NCBI GenBank assembly: GCA_934272785.1
Contig: CAKQSE010000007.1
Span: forward strand, 1-64,000
Direction: 5' to 3'
Origin: an uncultured Alphaproteobacteria bacterium
Lineage (GTDB): Bacteria; Pseudomonadota; Alphaproteobacteria; Rs-D84
DNA: 64,000 nucleotides
A program made the translations under genes and the position numbers. Each line of letters starts with the position of its first letter. Positions within the stretch are counted from its first letter, which is position 1. Positions 25,301-33,276 of the stretch are shown here, in pieces. Below the pieces are notes generated by a model. It ran no database searches and was not told where the DNA came from. It saw only the letters and a list, made by a program, of their open reading frames with translations.

Positions 25301-26588
25301 CACGCTGGCGGATGGGTCCAGCCCCATATTTTCCAATTTGTTTTATGAATGCGCCAATTTCACCGAAATCCCAGAAAACCTGTTTGATGGAATAACAACA
25401 TTTGAGTACTATGGATTTTTCCAAGCATTTGCAGAGTCGGGAATAACCCGTATCCCGGCAAAACTGTTCGCGGGGATGAGCGGTGCTGGTAGCTATAGCA
25501 CATTCATGGCGACGTTTGCGGATACGGCGATAACCGAAATCCCAGAAGATCTGTTCTCAACGGTCAGTGCGTTGGGTGAAGAATCTACGTTTGCATACAC
25601 ATTTTCGGGGACAAAAATAAAAACTATACCGGCGGGATTGTTTGCCAGTATCACTGGTGATGCCAAGCAAATGGCATTTTATGCAACGTTCGCGGATTGC
25701 AAGAATTTAACTGAAATTCCAGCCGGCCTGTTCGACAGCCTGAATCTGGATAGTATTGATATAGAGATTAACCAAGATGCGTTTGGTAGCACGTTTGCAG
25801 GATGTTCCGGTTTAACCGGTCCGTCGGCACGGACGGCGAATGGTGAATATTTATACGATGTCTACAGCGATTTTGCTGGGCTTGCATCCGACATGTATCG
25901 TGGCGATAATGGGTTGGACGATTTTTATACTATGCCGGCTTACTTGACTGGGGCATCAATATTTACGGTTACCACCACGCCCGGGACAAAAACGTTCGCA
26001 TTTGAACTGAGTGCATTGGGTGACTTTTATGTTGATTGGGGCGATGACCAAAGTGATTATATTTCCAGAACAGAAGACGATGATTCCGCACAAATTTACA
26101 GCCATACGTATGATACGACCGGAACATATACAATTGGATTTAGTGGCCCGGCAACGGGATATCTGCAAAAAAGTGGCGAGTCAAAAATACCCGCGATTCG
26201 CTTCGGTGATCCTGATGGTAACGATTTAGCATGCAATATCGCATCAATGTCGGGAAAACTGGGGTTTGTGTTCCCGACACTGGATGACGGCACGCAACCG
26301 GGATTTCGCAATACGTTTGCAAACTGTGAAAATTTGACTAAGATACCGACCGGATTGTTTGAAGGTGTAAGTCTGGATTCAATAGACCTGGATGTTGATA
26401 CAGGTATGTTCGCTGGCACATTCTTTTACTGTCCAAATTTGACGGGGCCGTCGGCACAAACGGATGATGGTGAATATTTATATGACTATTGGTCTAATTT
26501 TGATGAAAATATTGCTGCGAGTATGTATGAGATGGATTACGAACTGTCCGATTACGAGACTATGCCAGGTTACCTGAAAGGAGAGTAA
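22302..26588 (+). CDS. Large exported repeat protein with PKD-like and BspA/LRR-like modules
   Basis: 1,428 residues from ATG 22302, chosen because it begins a Sec signal (MRNVRRLLSVICCVACVMATV...ATA) and GGGGGACGG lies upstream. After a linker the protein is four modules. Each opens with a PKD-like unit (YVDWGDG...HTYTTAGAYTVRI, varied), continues with FYNC.GLTGSIP-type leucine-rich repeats, and closes with a cap (LTGPSAR..GEYLYD...MP.YL). The first module has twelve exact 31-residue repeats (nt 23034-24149); the others have two to five looser ones. No cell-wall anchor or beta-barrel is visible at the C-terminus. Such repeat proteins are usually surface-exposed ligand or host-contact proteins; the role here is inference. 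Confidence 0.85.
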   Translation: MRNVRRLLSVICCVACVMATVFVASFAPATAATVLEPDATTVSTSPAVNVKYIHGSIKNLWGIDIPYSPELKSDQYAVNMRYLLGMVDIANARLGAVKTSYGTSEYATAGAVSKNTADKAIKTLIQKPIEFPFAATTTAATTTFSFEITASGTFYVDWGDGGDVDKYVKTNTGSQTISHTYTTAGAYTVRIGGRATGYYEVNAPAAISFSSNKNLAGISGSLGEIFPTLADGSQPGFNRTFYNCTNLTGSIPENLFTGITGAPTRSMFEWMFYGCSGLTGSIPAGLFSGISGAPASYMFNSTFYNCSGLTGSIPENLFAGISGAPAAGMFSGTFGGCSGLTGAIPENLFAGITGKPAASMFSGTFANSSNLTGSIPAGMFSGISGAPAGNMFERTFNGCRGLTGSIPAGLFSGISGAPVQAMFSDTFYNCSGLTGSIPENLFAGISGAPASSMFQRTFYNCSGLTGSIPENLFAGISGAPASYMFNGTFRDCRGLTGSIPSGLFGNLSGKPASYMFGYTFCGCNGLTGEIPEKLFGNISGAPKDSMFDGTFQNCSGLTGSIPSGLFGNISGVPAQFMFSDTFYGCKGLTGEIPLGLLGNLSGSPANSMLSQTFYNCSGLTGKSARNPDGTPLYDVFPTATSSHVYYMYTGTCLADNASIPTTWGKNSRCVYSEPTEEYPFVITTTSDTSDFEFAIFPAGTFKIDWGDGKTQTVTHDRTYKDVITHTYSTAKSYKIRIGGAATGYTGATLSGMNGLTMKFMLGQMSGENEPNTNVAKISGSVATIFPVIDGTAPRFSEMFYRCPNLAGEIPVGFFTDLPGTTLASMTFDRAFAGCSKLTGPSARNSSGEYLYKQFPSATTAQVENMYDGATGLSDYDEIPATWGGGYTEPEPAAVFSVTTVPNTSEFAFAISALGSFTVDWGDGQTTKIERTSSNKDGEIIKHTYTTAGEYTIGFSGLATAYPDRTFGGDFGSTSFAFGDIHINSTCNVASASGILGKIFPTLADGSSPIFSNLFYECANFTEIPENLFDGITTFEYYGFFQAFAESGITRIPAKLFAGMSGAGSYSTFMATFADTAITEIPEDLFSTVSALGEESTFAYTFSGTKIKTIPAGLFASITGDAKQMAFYATFADCKNLTEIPAGLFDSLNLDSIDIEINQDAFGSTFAGCSGLTGPSARTANGEYLYDVYSDFAGLASDMYRGDNGLDDFYTMPAYLTGASIFTVTTTPGTKTFAFELSALGDFYVDWGDDQSDYISRTEDDDSAQIYSHTYDTTGTYTIGFSGPATGYLQKSGESKIPAIRFGDPDGNDLACNIASMSGKLGFVFPTLDDGTQPGFRNTFANCENLTKIPTGLFEGVSLDSIDLDVDTGMFAGTFFYCPNLTGPSAQTDDGEYLYDYWSNFDENIAASMYEMDYELSDYETMPGYLKGE
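23034..24149 (+). repeat. Twelve 93-bp in-frame repeats in the surface protein gene
   Basis: Twelve consecutive 93-bp units encode variants of SGLTGSIPENLFAGISGAP plus 12 more residues. DNA similarity between units is high enough for slippage or homologous exchange to change the copy number. Confidence 0.9.
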
Positions 26589-27210
26589 GGGCAGCCCCCC
26601 CCTTGCCCAAGAGAGCAGAGTGCAATGACGACACCCCGGTGCTTCGCACCACCCCTCTGGCCAGAGGGGAACGTAGCACGTTTTTTACTCTTGTCATTCC
26701 TGCGCAGGCAGGAATAGGGACTTTAAAATTACTCTCGCTCATTGTTGCGCAATGTTCGTAAAATATGGTCCCCAAGCACACGCCGCCGTCACCCCGACCC
26801 GGGCCCCGCAAAATCGCCAGATTTTGTGGGTGGTACCAGGTCGGGGTCCATTGTGTTCCCTTGGTATTCCGTAATGTGGTGATTAGTCCCCGATAATAAA
26901 ATCCGCAATTGTTCGGGCATGGCTCGCGTTCGCTCGCACTGTATAGACCCTATTCCTGCCTGCGCAGGAATGACAATTTTGAATGCGCCACCGGCGCGCT
27001 TGTTTTATTCACCTGGATTCTGGGGTCAAGCCCCAGAATGACACTCAAGAGAAAGTCCGCAACTAAGACATAAACTATGTTCGTAAAATAAACATAAATA
27101 CTCAGACCTCGTCATCCTGTGGCTTGACCACAGGATCCAGGTAATATAAATGTTGCGAGCGAACGCGAGCACAAGCATTGCTCTCTGCTCTCTGCACTCT
27201 GCACTCTATA
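26589..27210. repeat. Intergenic repeat cluster 4, downstream of the surface protein
   Basis: No gene. Contents: short AGAGCAGAG; inverted GACACCCCGG...CCCCTCTGGCCAGAGGGG (about 26629-26670); TTCCTGCGCAGGCAGGAATAGGGAC (26694-26722); an inverted copy of the AATTTTAAAGACC block ending in GTTCGTAAAATATGG; a GTCACCCCGAC...GTCGGGGTCCATTG hairpin interrupted by the 35-bp element (26788-26853); GGCTCGCGTTCGCTCGC; CCTATTCCTGCCTGCGCAGGAATGACA; CTGGATTCTGGGGTCAAGCCCCAGAATGACA; TCATCCTGTGGCTTGACCACAGGATCC; and GCTCTCTGCTCTCTGC. Confidence 0.85.
26799..26833 (+). repeat. 35-bp nested palindromic element, copy 4
   Basis: CCGGGCCCCGC, AAAATC, GCCA, GATTTT, GTGGGTGG. It replaces the GAAG loop of the CCCCGAC/GTCGGGG hairpin family. 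Confidence 0.85.
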
Positions 27211-27234
27211 AAAAACGGGGCGATGCCCCGTTTT
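27211..27234 (-). terminator. Terminator of polA
   Basis: ACGGGGC-GAT-GCCCCGT (27215-27231) directly after the stop, T-run on the minus strand. Confidence 0.85.
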
Positions 27235-30021
27235 TTATTTCCCCCACACTGGGGCGATGATGTATTCGGCCGCCAGCGGCACCGCCAGGGTCGCCGCATG
27301 GGTCATTGCATATTGAATCCGCGCTGCAAATTCGGTGGCGTCGGCCGCGTCGCATTCAAAGACCATTTCATCGTGGACCTGCATAATCAGTTTTATTTTG
27401 TCCGCATTTGGGTGCACGATGTCGCGATATATTTGCACCATTGCGCGACGCATCAGGTCGGCCTCGAATCCCTGGATTGGGGCGTTGACCGCGGCACGCA
27501 TTGCATATGCGCGCAGGCGGGGATTGCGAACCTCGGGCAATTCGATGCGGCGACCCCATGGGGTATAAACGCATGCGTTCTGCATTGCAAAATCGCGCGT
27601 TTGGGCGATGTATTTTTCAATTTCTGGCAGGCCCGCCATGTATGAATTTATCAGTTCGGCCGCCGCCACGCGCGATATGCCCAATTGCCCCGCCAGGCCG
27701 AACGATGATATCCCGTATATGATTGAAAAGTTCACGGTCTTGGCCGCGCGGCGCATTTCGCGTGGGACCGGCGCGCCGGGTGCAATGCCGAAAATCTTGC
27801 GCGCGGTTTGTTCGTGAATGTCGGTGCCGGCGTGAAATGTTTCCTTGAACGTTGCGACGTCGGCGACGTCTGCCAACAGGCGCAGTTGAATTTGGGAATA
27901 GTCAACCGAAATCAACAGACGGCCCGCCGGTGCGACAAAGCATTTGCGAATCTGTTCCCCCAGTTCGGTTTTAATCGGAATATTTTGCAGGTTCGGATCG
28001 CGACTGGACAGGCGTCCGGTGTTCGTGCTGGTCTGTAAATACGTTGTGTGAATACGACCGTCAGATGCAATTTGCCGCGGCAATGTGTCCGCGTATGTGC
28101 CCGCCAACTTGGCAATAGACCGCCATGACAGGATTTTATCAATTATGGGGTGTGCGTCGGACAGTTCGCCCAAAGCCTCGGCATCGGTGGAACGTTTTTT
28201 ATTTGCCGGCAACTGTAATTCATCGAACAAAACGGCACCCATTTGCTTTGGACTGGCGATATTAAATTCGTGCCCGGCCAGTTCCCAGATTTCTGATTCC
28301 AGTTTGCCCAGGCTGTCGTGAAATGCGCCCGACAGTTGTTGCAGGCCCGCGCGATTGACCAAAACGCCCGCTCGTTCCATCTGGACCAGGACCGGCATCA
28401 GTGGCAAATCACAGGTTTCGTATAACGCGCGCAATTTTTCATTTGCGTCCAGGCGCGGGCGCAATATTTCATACAGTGCCATACAGACCGTCGCATCTTC
28501 GGCCGCATAGGGCGCGGCGACGGATATGTCCAGGCGTGCAAAGTGCATGTCGACGTCGCGCGTCTTGGGCGGGAACAGTGATGAAAAATGAATATTCTCG
28601 TGCCCCAGGTGCAACATCGCCAATTCGTCCAGACCGTGCCCGTGCAATGTCCCGTCCAGCGCATATGACAACAGCATTGTGTCATCAACCGGGGAAATTT
28701 TTTCAATATCCCACCCATCGTTCGCCATTATGTGCAGGTCGTATTTCAGGTTATGTCCAACCTTGGTAATATCTGGATTTTCCAGTATCGGGCGCAGGGC
28801 GTCATACACCGCGGAAACCGATAGCTGGTGCGGGGCGGGCGCGTCGGTGCCGAACAAATCGGTCGCGGGTGCCGTATGGCGCAATGGAATATACGCGCCG
28901 TGTGTCGCGTCGGCGGCCAGGGAAATGCCCACCATTTTATCGGCAATTGGATTCAGGCCGGTTGTTTCGGTATCGATTGCGACCACGTGATTTATGCGTG
29001 ATAAAAATTTTTGTAATGCGGCGGCGTCCTGGATTATTTCAAATGTCATTGGGCGCACCGGGGCGGATTGGGGTGCCGGTGCGCGGGGCGTGGTGGTAAT
29101 TTCCACCGGGCATTGTGACGTGGCAAACTGAAATTCCGGCACCGGTTGCGATGCGTCAAATTTTTCCATCGGGAACAGTTTTTCAATCTTGGCCACCAGG
29201 GAATTACTTTCCAATTTTGTGCGAACAAATTCCAGTGCCGCGGGCGTATTAAACCGAAATGGCGTGATGTCCAGGCCCGACAAGTCCACGTCTGATTTCA
29301 ACTGCACCAATTGACGCGACACGTATGCCAATTCGCGATTATCGCGCAACAGGTTGCGTGTGCGTTCGTTTTTGATTTCGTCCAGGTGGTCATACAGTGC
29401 GTCCAGACAGCCAAACTGGTTTATCAGTTCGGCGGCCTTTTTCGGACCAATGCCCGGCACGCCCGGCACGTTGTCAGACGAATCGCCCATCAGTGCCTGG
29501 ACATCAACCACGCGGTCGGGTGTGACGCCGAATTTTTCCAGCACGCCGGGCGCGCGGATTTCCCGTTGTTTCATACCGTCATACAGGAATACGCAATCGG
29601 ATACCAGTTGCATCAAATCCTTGTCCCCGGTGATGATGCGGGTGCTGTCGGTGGTGGAACAATTTTGCCGCGCCAGTGTCGCGATGACATCATCTGCTTC
29701 GACCCCGGGGATACACAAGACTGGCATTCCCATTGCCGCCGCGCCGGCGCGCACCATGTGCGATTGCGTGATTAAATCGTCGGGTGTTTCGGGACGGTTG
29801 GCCTTGTATGCAGGGTAAATGTCCTGGCGGAAAGAAATGCGCGACGCATCAAACACGCATACAAATGCGTCGCCGGGTCGCGCCGCCGACAATATCGGCA
29901 ACATCATATTGAAAAATCCATACACCGCACCCACAGGTGTGCCGTCACTGCGCGTCAGGCGACTGTGCACGCCATAATACGCGCGAAATAATAACGAATT
30001 TCCATCAATCAGTGTCAGCAT
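27235..30021 (-). CDS. polA: DNA polymerase I
   Basis: 928 residues from ATG 30021 (MLTLIDGNSLLFRAYYG); an earlier in-frame TTG is less likely. It fills repair gaps and removes RNA primers. Three domains are complete: the 5' nuclease (DGNSLLFRAYY, IITGDKDLMQLV, GDSSDNVPGVPGIG); the 3'-5' proofreading exonuclease with its acidic residues (AIDTETTGLNP, GHNLKYDLHIM, YAAEDATVC); and polymerase motifs A (LLISVDYSQIQLRLLAD), B (RRAAKTVNFSIIYGISSFGL) and C (IMQVHDEMVFEC). So proofreading should be active. It is transcribed alone or from the small OMP gene upstream. Confidence 0.98.
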   Translation of the reverse strand: MLTLIDGNSLLFRAYYGVHSRLTRSDGTPVGAVYGFFNMMLPILSAARPGDAFVCVFDASRISFRQDIYPAYKANRPETPDDLITQSHMVRAGAAAMGMPVLCIPGVEADDVIATLARQNCSTTDSTRIITGDKDLMQLVSDCVFLYDGMKQREIRAPGVLEKFGVTPDRVVDVQALMGDSSDNVPGVPGIGPKKAAELINQFGCLDALYDHLDEIKNERTRNLLRDNRELAYVSRQLVQLKSDVDLSGLDITPFRFNTPAALEFVRTKLESNSLVAKIEKLFPMEKFDASQPVPEFQFATSQCPVEITTTPRAPAPQSAPVRPMTFEIIQDAAALQKFLSRINHVVAIDTETTGLNPIADKMVGISLAADATHGAYIPLRHTAPATDLFGTDAPAPHQLSVSAVYDALRPILENPDITKVGHNLKYDLHIMANDGWDIEKISPVDDTMLLSYALDGTLHGHGLDELAMLHLGHENIHFSSLFPPKTRDVDMHFARLDISVAAPYAAEDATVCMALYEILRPRLDANEKLRALYETCDLPLMPVLVQMERAGVLVNRAGLQQLSGAFHDSLGKLESEIWELAGHEFNIASPKQMGAVLFDELQLPANKKRSTDAEALGELSDAHPIIDKILSWRSIAKLAGTYADTLPRQIASDGRIHTTYLQTSTNTGRLSSRDPNLQNIPIKTELGEQIRKCFVAPAGRLLISVDYSQIQLRLLADVADVATFKETFHAGTDIHEQTARKIFGIAPGAPVPREMRRAAKTVNFSIIYGISSFGLAGQLGISRVAAAELINSYMAGLPEIEKYIAQTRDFAMQNACVYTPWGRRIELPEVRNPRLRAYAMRAAVNAPIQGFEADLMRRAMVQIYRDIVHPNADKIKLIMQVHDEMVFECDAADATEFAARIQYAMTHAATLAVPLAAEYIIAPVWGK

Positions 30022-30082
30022 TTGAATTTTTCCATATGACAATTAAAATCATGGGGACGCAAACATGCGCCCCCGCATTTTA

Positions 30083-30628
30083 TTAAAACACATAGCGCAA
30101 TTTCAGGCGGCCTTCGTATTGCAGGACGTCTGGCTTTTTATCGCCGATTTCGTAAATGTCTGGCGCATACAGGGCGCGCGCCTCGGCATCGACCTTGATT
30201 GGTAATGCCGGCACATCAAATGTCAGCCCCAACATTCCCTGGTATGCCGCGCCGTGCTTGATATCAACCGACGGAATATCAACGTCGCCACCAAACACGC
30301 CACCAATACCAACGCCCAGATACGGGTGCACAACCGTCGACGGCATTTTCACATACAGGTTTGCCATGCCGACGTGCATTTTGACCAAATCGTGATTCAG
30401 GTAACTGTATTCGCCCTCGATACGCAGAACGGGGATATCAACGCCCAGAACCGCGCCATATGATTGCGCATTTTCAGTCTTGTTATCGTGACCGCCAAAT
30501 TGGCTGGCCGCGCCAACGCCGATTGTCGCACCGGCATAGAAATCATACAAGACGTTACTTGCATTGGCATTTGCGCCGGTGAACAACACAGACGCCAGGG
30601 TTAAAATGCCCGCAGTTTTTAATTTCAT
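30083..30628 (-). CDS. Small outer-membrane beta-barrel protein
   Basis: 181 residues. Signal peptide MKLKTAGILTLASVLFTGANANA, then alternating beta strands (YAGATIGVGAAS, YGAVLGVDIPVLRIEGEYSYL, VHPYLGVGIGGVFGG) and a C-terminal Phe (LKLRYVF), the usual barrel-assembly signal. It resembles OmpA/OmpX-type eight-stranded porin-like proteins. AAAGGAG precedes the ATG. It diverges from pth over 47 bp; overlapping ATTATAAT at 30649-30656 may serve as -10 in both directions. Ligand or role unknown. Confidence 0.82.
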   Translation of the reverse strand: MKLKTAGILTLASVLFTGANANASNVLYDFYAGATIGVGAASQFGGHDNKTENAQSYGAVLGVDIPVLRIEGEYSYLNHDLVKMHVGMANLYVKMPSTVVHPYLGVGIGGVFGGDVDIPSVDIKHGAAYQGMLGLTFDVPALPIKVDAEARALYAPDIYEIGDKKPDVLQYEGRLKLRYVF

Positions 30629-30675
30629 ATTTTTCTCCTTTGTGTGATATTATAATAGAAAAAAGAGATATCGAT

Positions 30676-31212
30676 ATGCAAGAAAATAAACCTGTTTTGG
30701 TCGTTGGACTGGGCAATCCCGGGGCGCAATACGCATCGACGCGTCATAATGTTGGATTTATGGCGGTACAAAAATTAGCCGGGGCGGACGCCACATGGCG
30801 CAATGAAAAAAATGCCAAAACCACGTCCGTGAATATTGATGGACATCGCGTTATATTCGCAATGCCCCAGACTTTTATGAACTTGTCGGGGGACGCGGTG
30901 CGGCCACTGATGGCGTTTTATAAAATCCCATTGGAAAATTTAATTGTGATTCACGATGACATGGACCTGGGGGTGGGGCGTGTCAAGACCAAGATTGGCG
31001 GGGGCAGTGCGGGTCACAACGGCATTAAATCAATTGATGCGGCGGTTGGCAATGAATACCGGCGTATTCGAATCGGTATCGGTCACCCGCGTGATATGGG
31101 ATTACCAATAAATCCGGCGGATTGGGTGCTGGGGAAATTTGATGATGCGCAAATGACGGAAATAAATCGCGCGATTTCAGAAATCAATTTGTTTTGTCAC
31201 CATCAAATTTGA
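30676..31212 (+). CDS. pth: Peptidyl-tRNA hydrolase
   Basis: 178 residues from ATG 30676; an in-frame start 12 codons earlier would enter the promoter. It releases tRNA from stalled peptidyl-tRNA. Motifs: VGLGNPGAQYASTRHNVGF with catalytic His24, PQTFMNLSG, VIHDDMDL and GGGSAGHNGIKSI. The C-terminus is slightly short and its last 29 bp overlap the end of the convergent cysteine-rich gene. Confidence 0.96.
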   Translation: MQENKPVLVVGLGNPGAQYASTRHNVGFMAVQKLAGADATWRNEKNAKTTSVNIDGHRVIFAMPQTFMNLSGDAVRPLMAFYKIPLENLIVIHDDMDLGVGRVKTKIGGGSAGHNGIKSIDAAVGNEYRRIRIGIGHPRDMGLPINPADWVLGKFDDAQMTEINRAISEINLFCHHQI

Positions 31213-32428
31213 TGATTTCATCGCCCTTGTCTGGCGGTGGCGGCAGGGTAAAACAACCAACACTATCACAGAATTTTGTGCCATCGGTGCCCCGTTTGAT
31301 ACCACATTCGTTTTTGCCGGCGTTTTTACCAGACGACGTTGTGCCGGCTGGGCATGCGTCACATGTTGTGCTCCGGTCGGTTGAATAATACCCCGCGAGT
31401 GTTGGAACGCATGTGGTCGTTGGCGGGTTGGTCACAGGAACACAGTATCTCTCGATACACTCCACCACTTGCACCGTCTTGCATGTTTCATTGTTAAATC
31501 CGGTGACCGTGTCATAGCTGCATTGCACTTTTTGTTTGCCAATCTGTTCATTGTTGGACATTATCGGGATTGGGTATTTATCATTTGTGGTGCATTTGCA
31601 GTCGTGGTAATCATATTCACCTGTCTCTTTGTTATATATGGCGTCGTCATCACTAAGCTCGGCGTCTTGTTGCCATCCTTCACACGCCAGACGTACCTCT
31701 GAAACATCACTACATTTGATGTTCTTTCTCATGCATTGGCCCAGGTTTTTCAATTGGCCTTCAGTGTAACAAACAAATCCGCCGTTGGTCGCGGTATCTG
31801 TTATGACGAATTCATACACGTCGCTGTCTTCGCATCCGTTGGCATAACAGTCAAATTTACCGTTATCGTTTCTTAGATAGTATTTCGTTGTTGCACCCTT
31901 GTTGCAATCGATGCCAATCTCGGCTTTTGGTGGGCGGGTTGTTGTCCAACGTTTCTCGCACGAACCGTTAGATTCAAAATATGAATCGCACACGTTTGTT
32001 AATGGTTTCCCATCGGGATTGACCGTGCCAGTGTTACATGTTAAACATAAGTTGCAATCTCTGCCGTTATACGCTTTGCTATCCTCTGGACTACATGGAC
32101 CACGTGTTCCATAGGTAACACTGGTTGTGGGGCAGTCCTTGTAACAGTCGGAAACGTCAGTTGCCTTGGCCACGCCCTCTCTGTTTGTGTTTGGATAGTC
32201 TGTTGGACATTGTTCACACTTGCCACTAGTGCCATACCAACCATTTTTGCATTTTAAGCACATATTCAAAAATGAATCATAATAGCAACCATCATTCTCA
32301 CCAATCAGACAGTTGCCAGTTGAGGCATCCTTATAGCACAGGTCATCTGTGCTTATTATAGAATCAGCATGTGCAACGTTTAATGGTAATACCAGACATG
32401 TAATAAAGATTGCGATTTTTTTTCTCAT
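31184..32428 (-). CDS. Exported cysteine-rich protein
   Basis: 414 residues from ATG 32428. Signal peptide MRKKIAIFITCLVLPLNVAHA, then about 40 Cys in short spaced groups (CLKCKNGWYGTSGKCEQCP, CNLCLTCNTGTVNPDG, CDACPAGTTSSG...CG) resembling the GCC2/EGF-like disulfide modules of eukaryotic-type surface proteins. It ends in a Pro/Asp-rich tail. The protein should fold in an oxidising space, either periplasm or cell surface. No anchor is visible. A terminator lies upstream and a promoter at 32439-32467, so it is its own unit. I do not recognise a named family for the whole chain. Confidence 0.75.
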   Translation of the reverse strand: MRKKIAIFITCLVLPLNVAHADSIISTDDLCYKDASTGNCLIGENDGCYYDSFLNMCLKCKNGWYGTSGKCEQCPTDYPNTNREGVAKATDVSDCYKDCPTTSVTYGTRGPCSPEDSKAYNGRDCNLCLTCNTGTVNPDGKPLTNVCDSYFESNGSCEKRWTTTRPPKAEIGIDCNKGATTKYYLRNDNGKFDCYANGCEDSDVYEFVITDTATNGGFVCYTEGQLKNLGQCMRKNIKCSDVSEVRLACEGWQQDAELSDDDAIYNKETGEYDYHDCKCTTNDKYPIPIMSNNEQIGKQKVQCSYDTVTGFNNETCKTVQVVECIERYCVPVTNPPTTTCVPTLAGYYSTDRSTTCDACPAGTTSSGKNAGKNECGIKRGTDGTKFCDSVGCFTLPPPPDKGDEIIKFDGDKTN

Positions 32429-32438
32429 CCTGGGGATA

Positions 32439-32467
32439 ATGGTATGAAATATCGGGGGGCAAATCAA
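32439..32467 (-). promoter_or_regulatory. Promoter of the cysteine-rich gene (near-leaderless)
   Basis: Minus strand TTGATT, 17 bp, TACCAT; expected start about 4 nt before the ATG. The only purine-rich stretch (AGG) touches the ATG and cannot act as a normal ribosome-binding site. Confidence 0.45.
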
Positions 32468-32497
32468 CAAAAAACCGACCGTGCGGTCGGTTTAATT
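32466..32497 (-). terminator. Terminator of the small lipoprotein gene
   Basis: AAACCGACC-GTGC-GGTCGGTTT (32472-32493) with T-runs on both strands. Confidence 0.85.
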
Positions 32498-32498
32498 T

Positions 32499-32939
32499 TT
32501 AACGTTGCTTTGGGGCATATGGGGTATTCACCGTCCAGCCTTTCTCAACAAACCACAAACTGTCGGATTTCCAGCACTCGCCCGGGGTAAAGACAAGGTT
32601 TCCACGTCCACGAACACGCTCTGGATCTAAAATAATTCGTCTTTCCAATGCTTCTCGTAGCATGTGGAGCGTTGAACCACTATAATCGGTATATAATGCC
32701 CCTTTGTTAAGATATTTTAAATATATATTGTTTACCATTGGATCTTTTATGTGCTTGGCAATATTTATTTCGGTAATTTCATCATAATACATATTGAACC
32801 ATTCCAATTCAACGTCGTGTTTTAAATCTTTTTCGTCATCGTCGTTGCTGCATGACGCCGGGACCATTGATGCGCCCGCTAACGCCAGTATCGGCAACGC
32901 CGTCTTTAATTTATATGGCAATTTTTGCAGGATTTTCAT
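32499..32939 (-). CDS. Putative small lipoprotein
   Basis: 146 residues. N-terminal signal (MKILQKLPYKLKTALPILALAGASMVPAS) followed by Cys and an acidic Ser-Asn-Asp-Asp-Asp-Glu run, as in Bacteroidetes-type lipoproteins. The lipobox (Pro-Ala-Ser-Cys) is imperfect, so lipidation is likely but not certain. The mature part is charged and helical, with no known domain (VELEWFNMYYDEITEINIAKH). AAGGGG lies upstream of the ATG. Function unknown. Confidence 0.65.
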   Translation of the reverse strand: MKILQKLPYKLKTALPILALAGASMVPASCSNDDDEKDLKHDVELEWFNMYYDEITEINIAKHIKDPMVNNIYLKYLNKGALYTDYSGSTLHMLREALERRIILDPERVRGRGNLVFTPGECWKSDSLWFVEKGWTVNTPYAPKQR

Positions 32940-33002
32940 TTTTTGTTACCCCTTTTGTTTTTTTGTTGTGCGTTGTTCGGAATTTTTTCCTGAAAAACGC
33001 AT

Positions 33003-33034
33003 AAAAGCAAAAGGGCCCGTAAAAATACGGACCC
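33003..33034 (-). terminator. Minus-strand terminator
   Basis: GGGTCCGTA/TACGGGCCC stem (33034-33013), loop TTTT, then TTTTGCTTTTAT. Confidence 0.6.
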
Positions 33035-33198
33035 AATTACCCATTTATTATAAAACCAGACACAATCCCACACGTGACCGCGCCAGTCCCGACCGCCACG
33101 CCGCCCGATGGCGACGTGGCGCAAAAATGCGAAATAAATACATTTGTTCGGAACATAACGTGACCCATGTGTTTTTGTATCTGGTTTCGGTTTAGTTC
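33015..33198 (-). ncRNA. Candidate small RNA, about 180 nt
   Basis: Bounded by a promoter-like pair (TTGACA at 33228-33233, CACAAT at 33205-33210) and the terminator at 33003-33034; contains a GC-rich 26-nt hairpin. No known RNA family is recognised. It could instead be a leader attenuator of the lipoprotein gene or the 3' region of the gene before it. Confidence 0.3.
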
Positions 33199-33276
33199 AT
33201 ACAAATTGTGGTCAAAAAAAGATTGTTTGTCAAGTATAAAGTGCGCAATATCAAACGGTTAGGATTTTTATCCGTA

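Larger units (their letters stand above)
32940..33276. other. Gap holding a candidate small RNA or leader
   Basis: No protein gene. On the minus strand there is TTGACA-17-CACAAT (33233-33205), a strong hairpin GCCACG..CGCC..GGCG..CGTGGC (33095-33120) and a terminator (33034-33003). Together they outline a transcript of about 180 nt ending before the lipoprotein gene. Confidence 0.5.

Noticed and set aside
27178..27645. Plus-strand frame opposite the end of polA
   Set aside because: Starts in repeat cluster 4 and continues antisense to a conserved polymerase domain.
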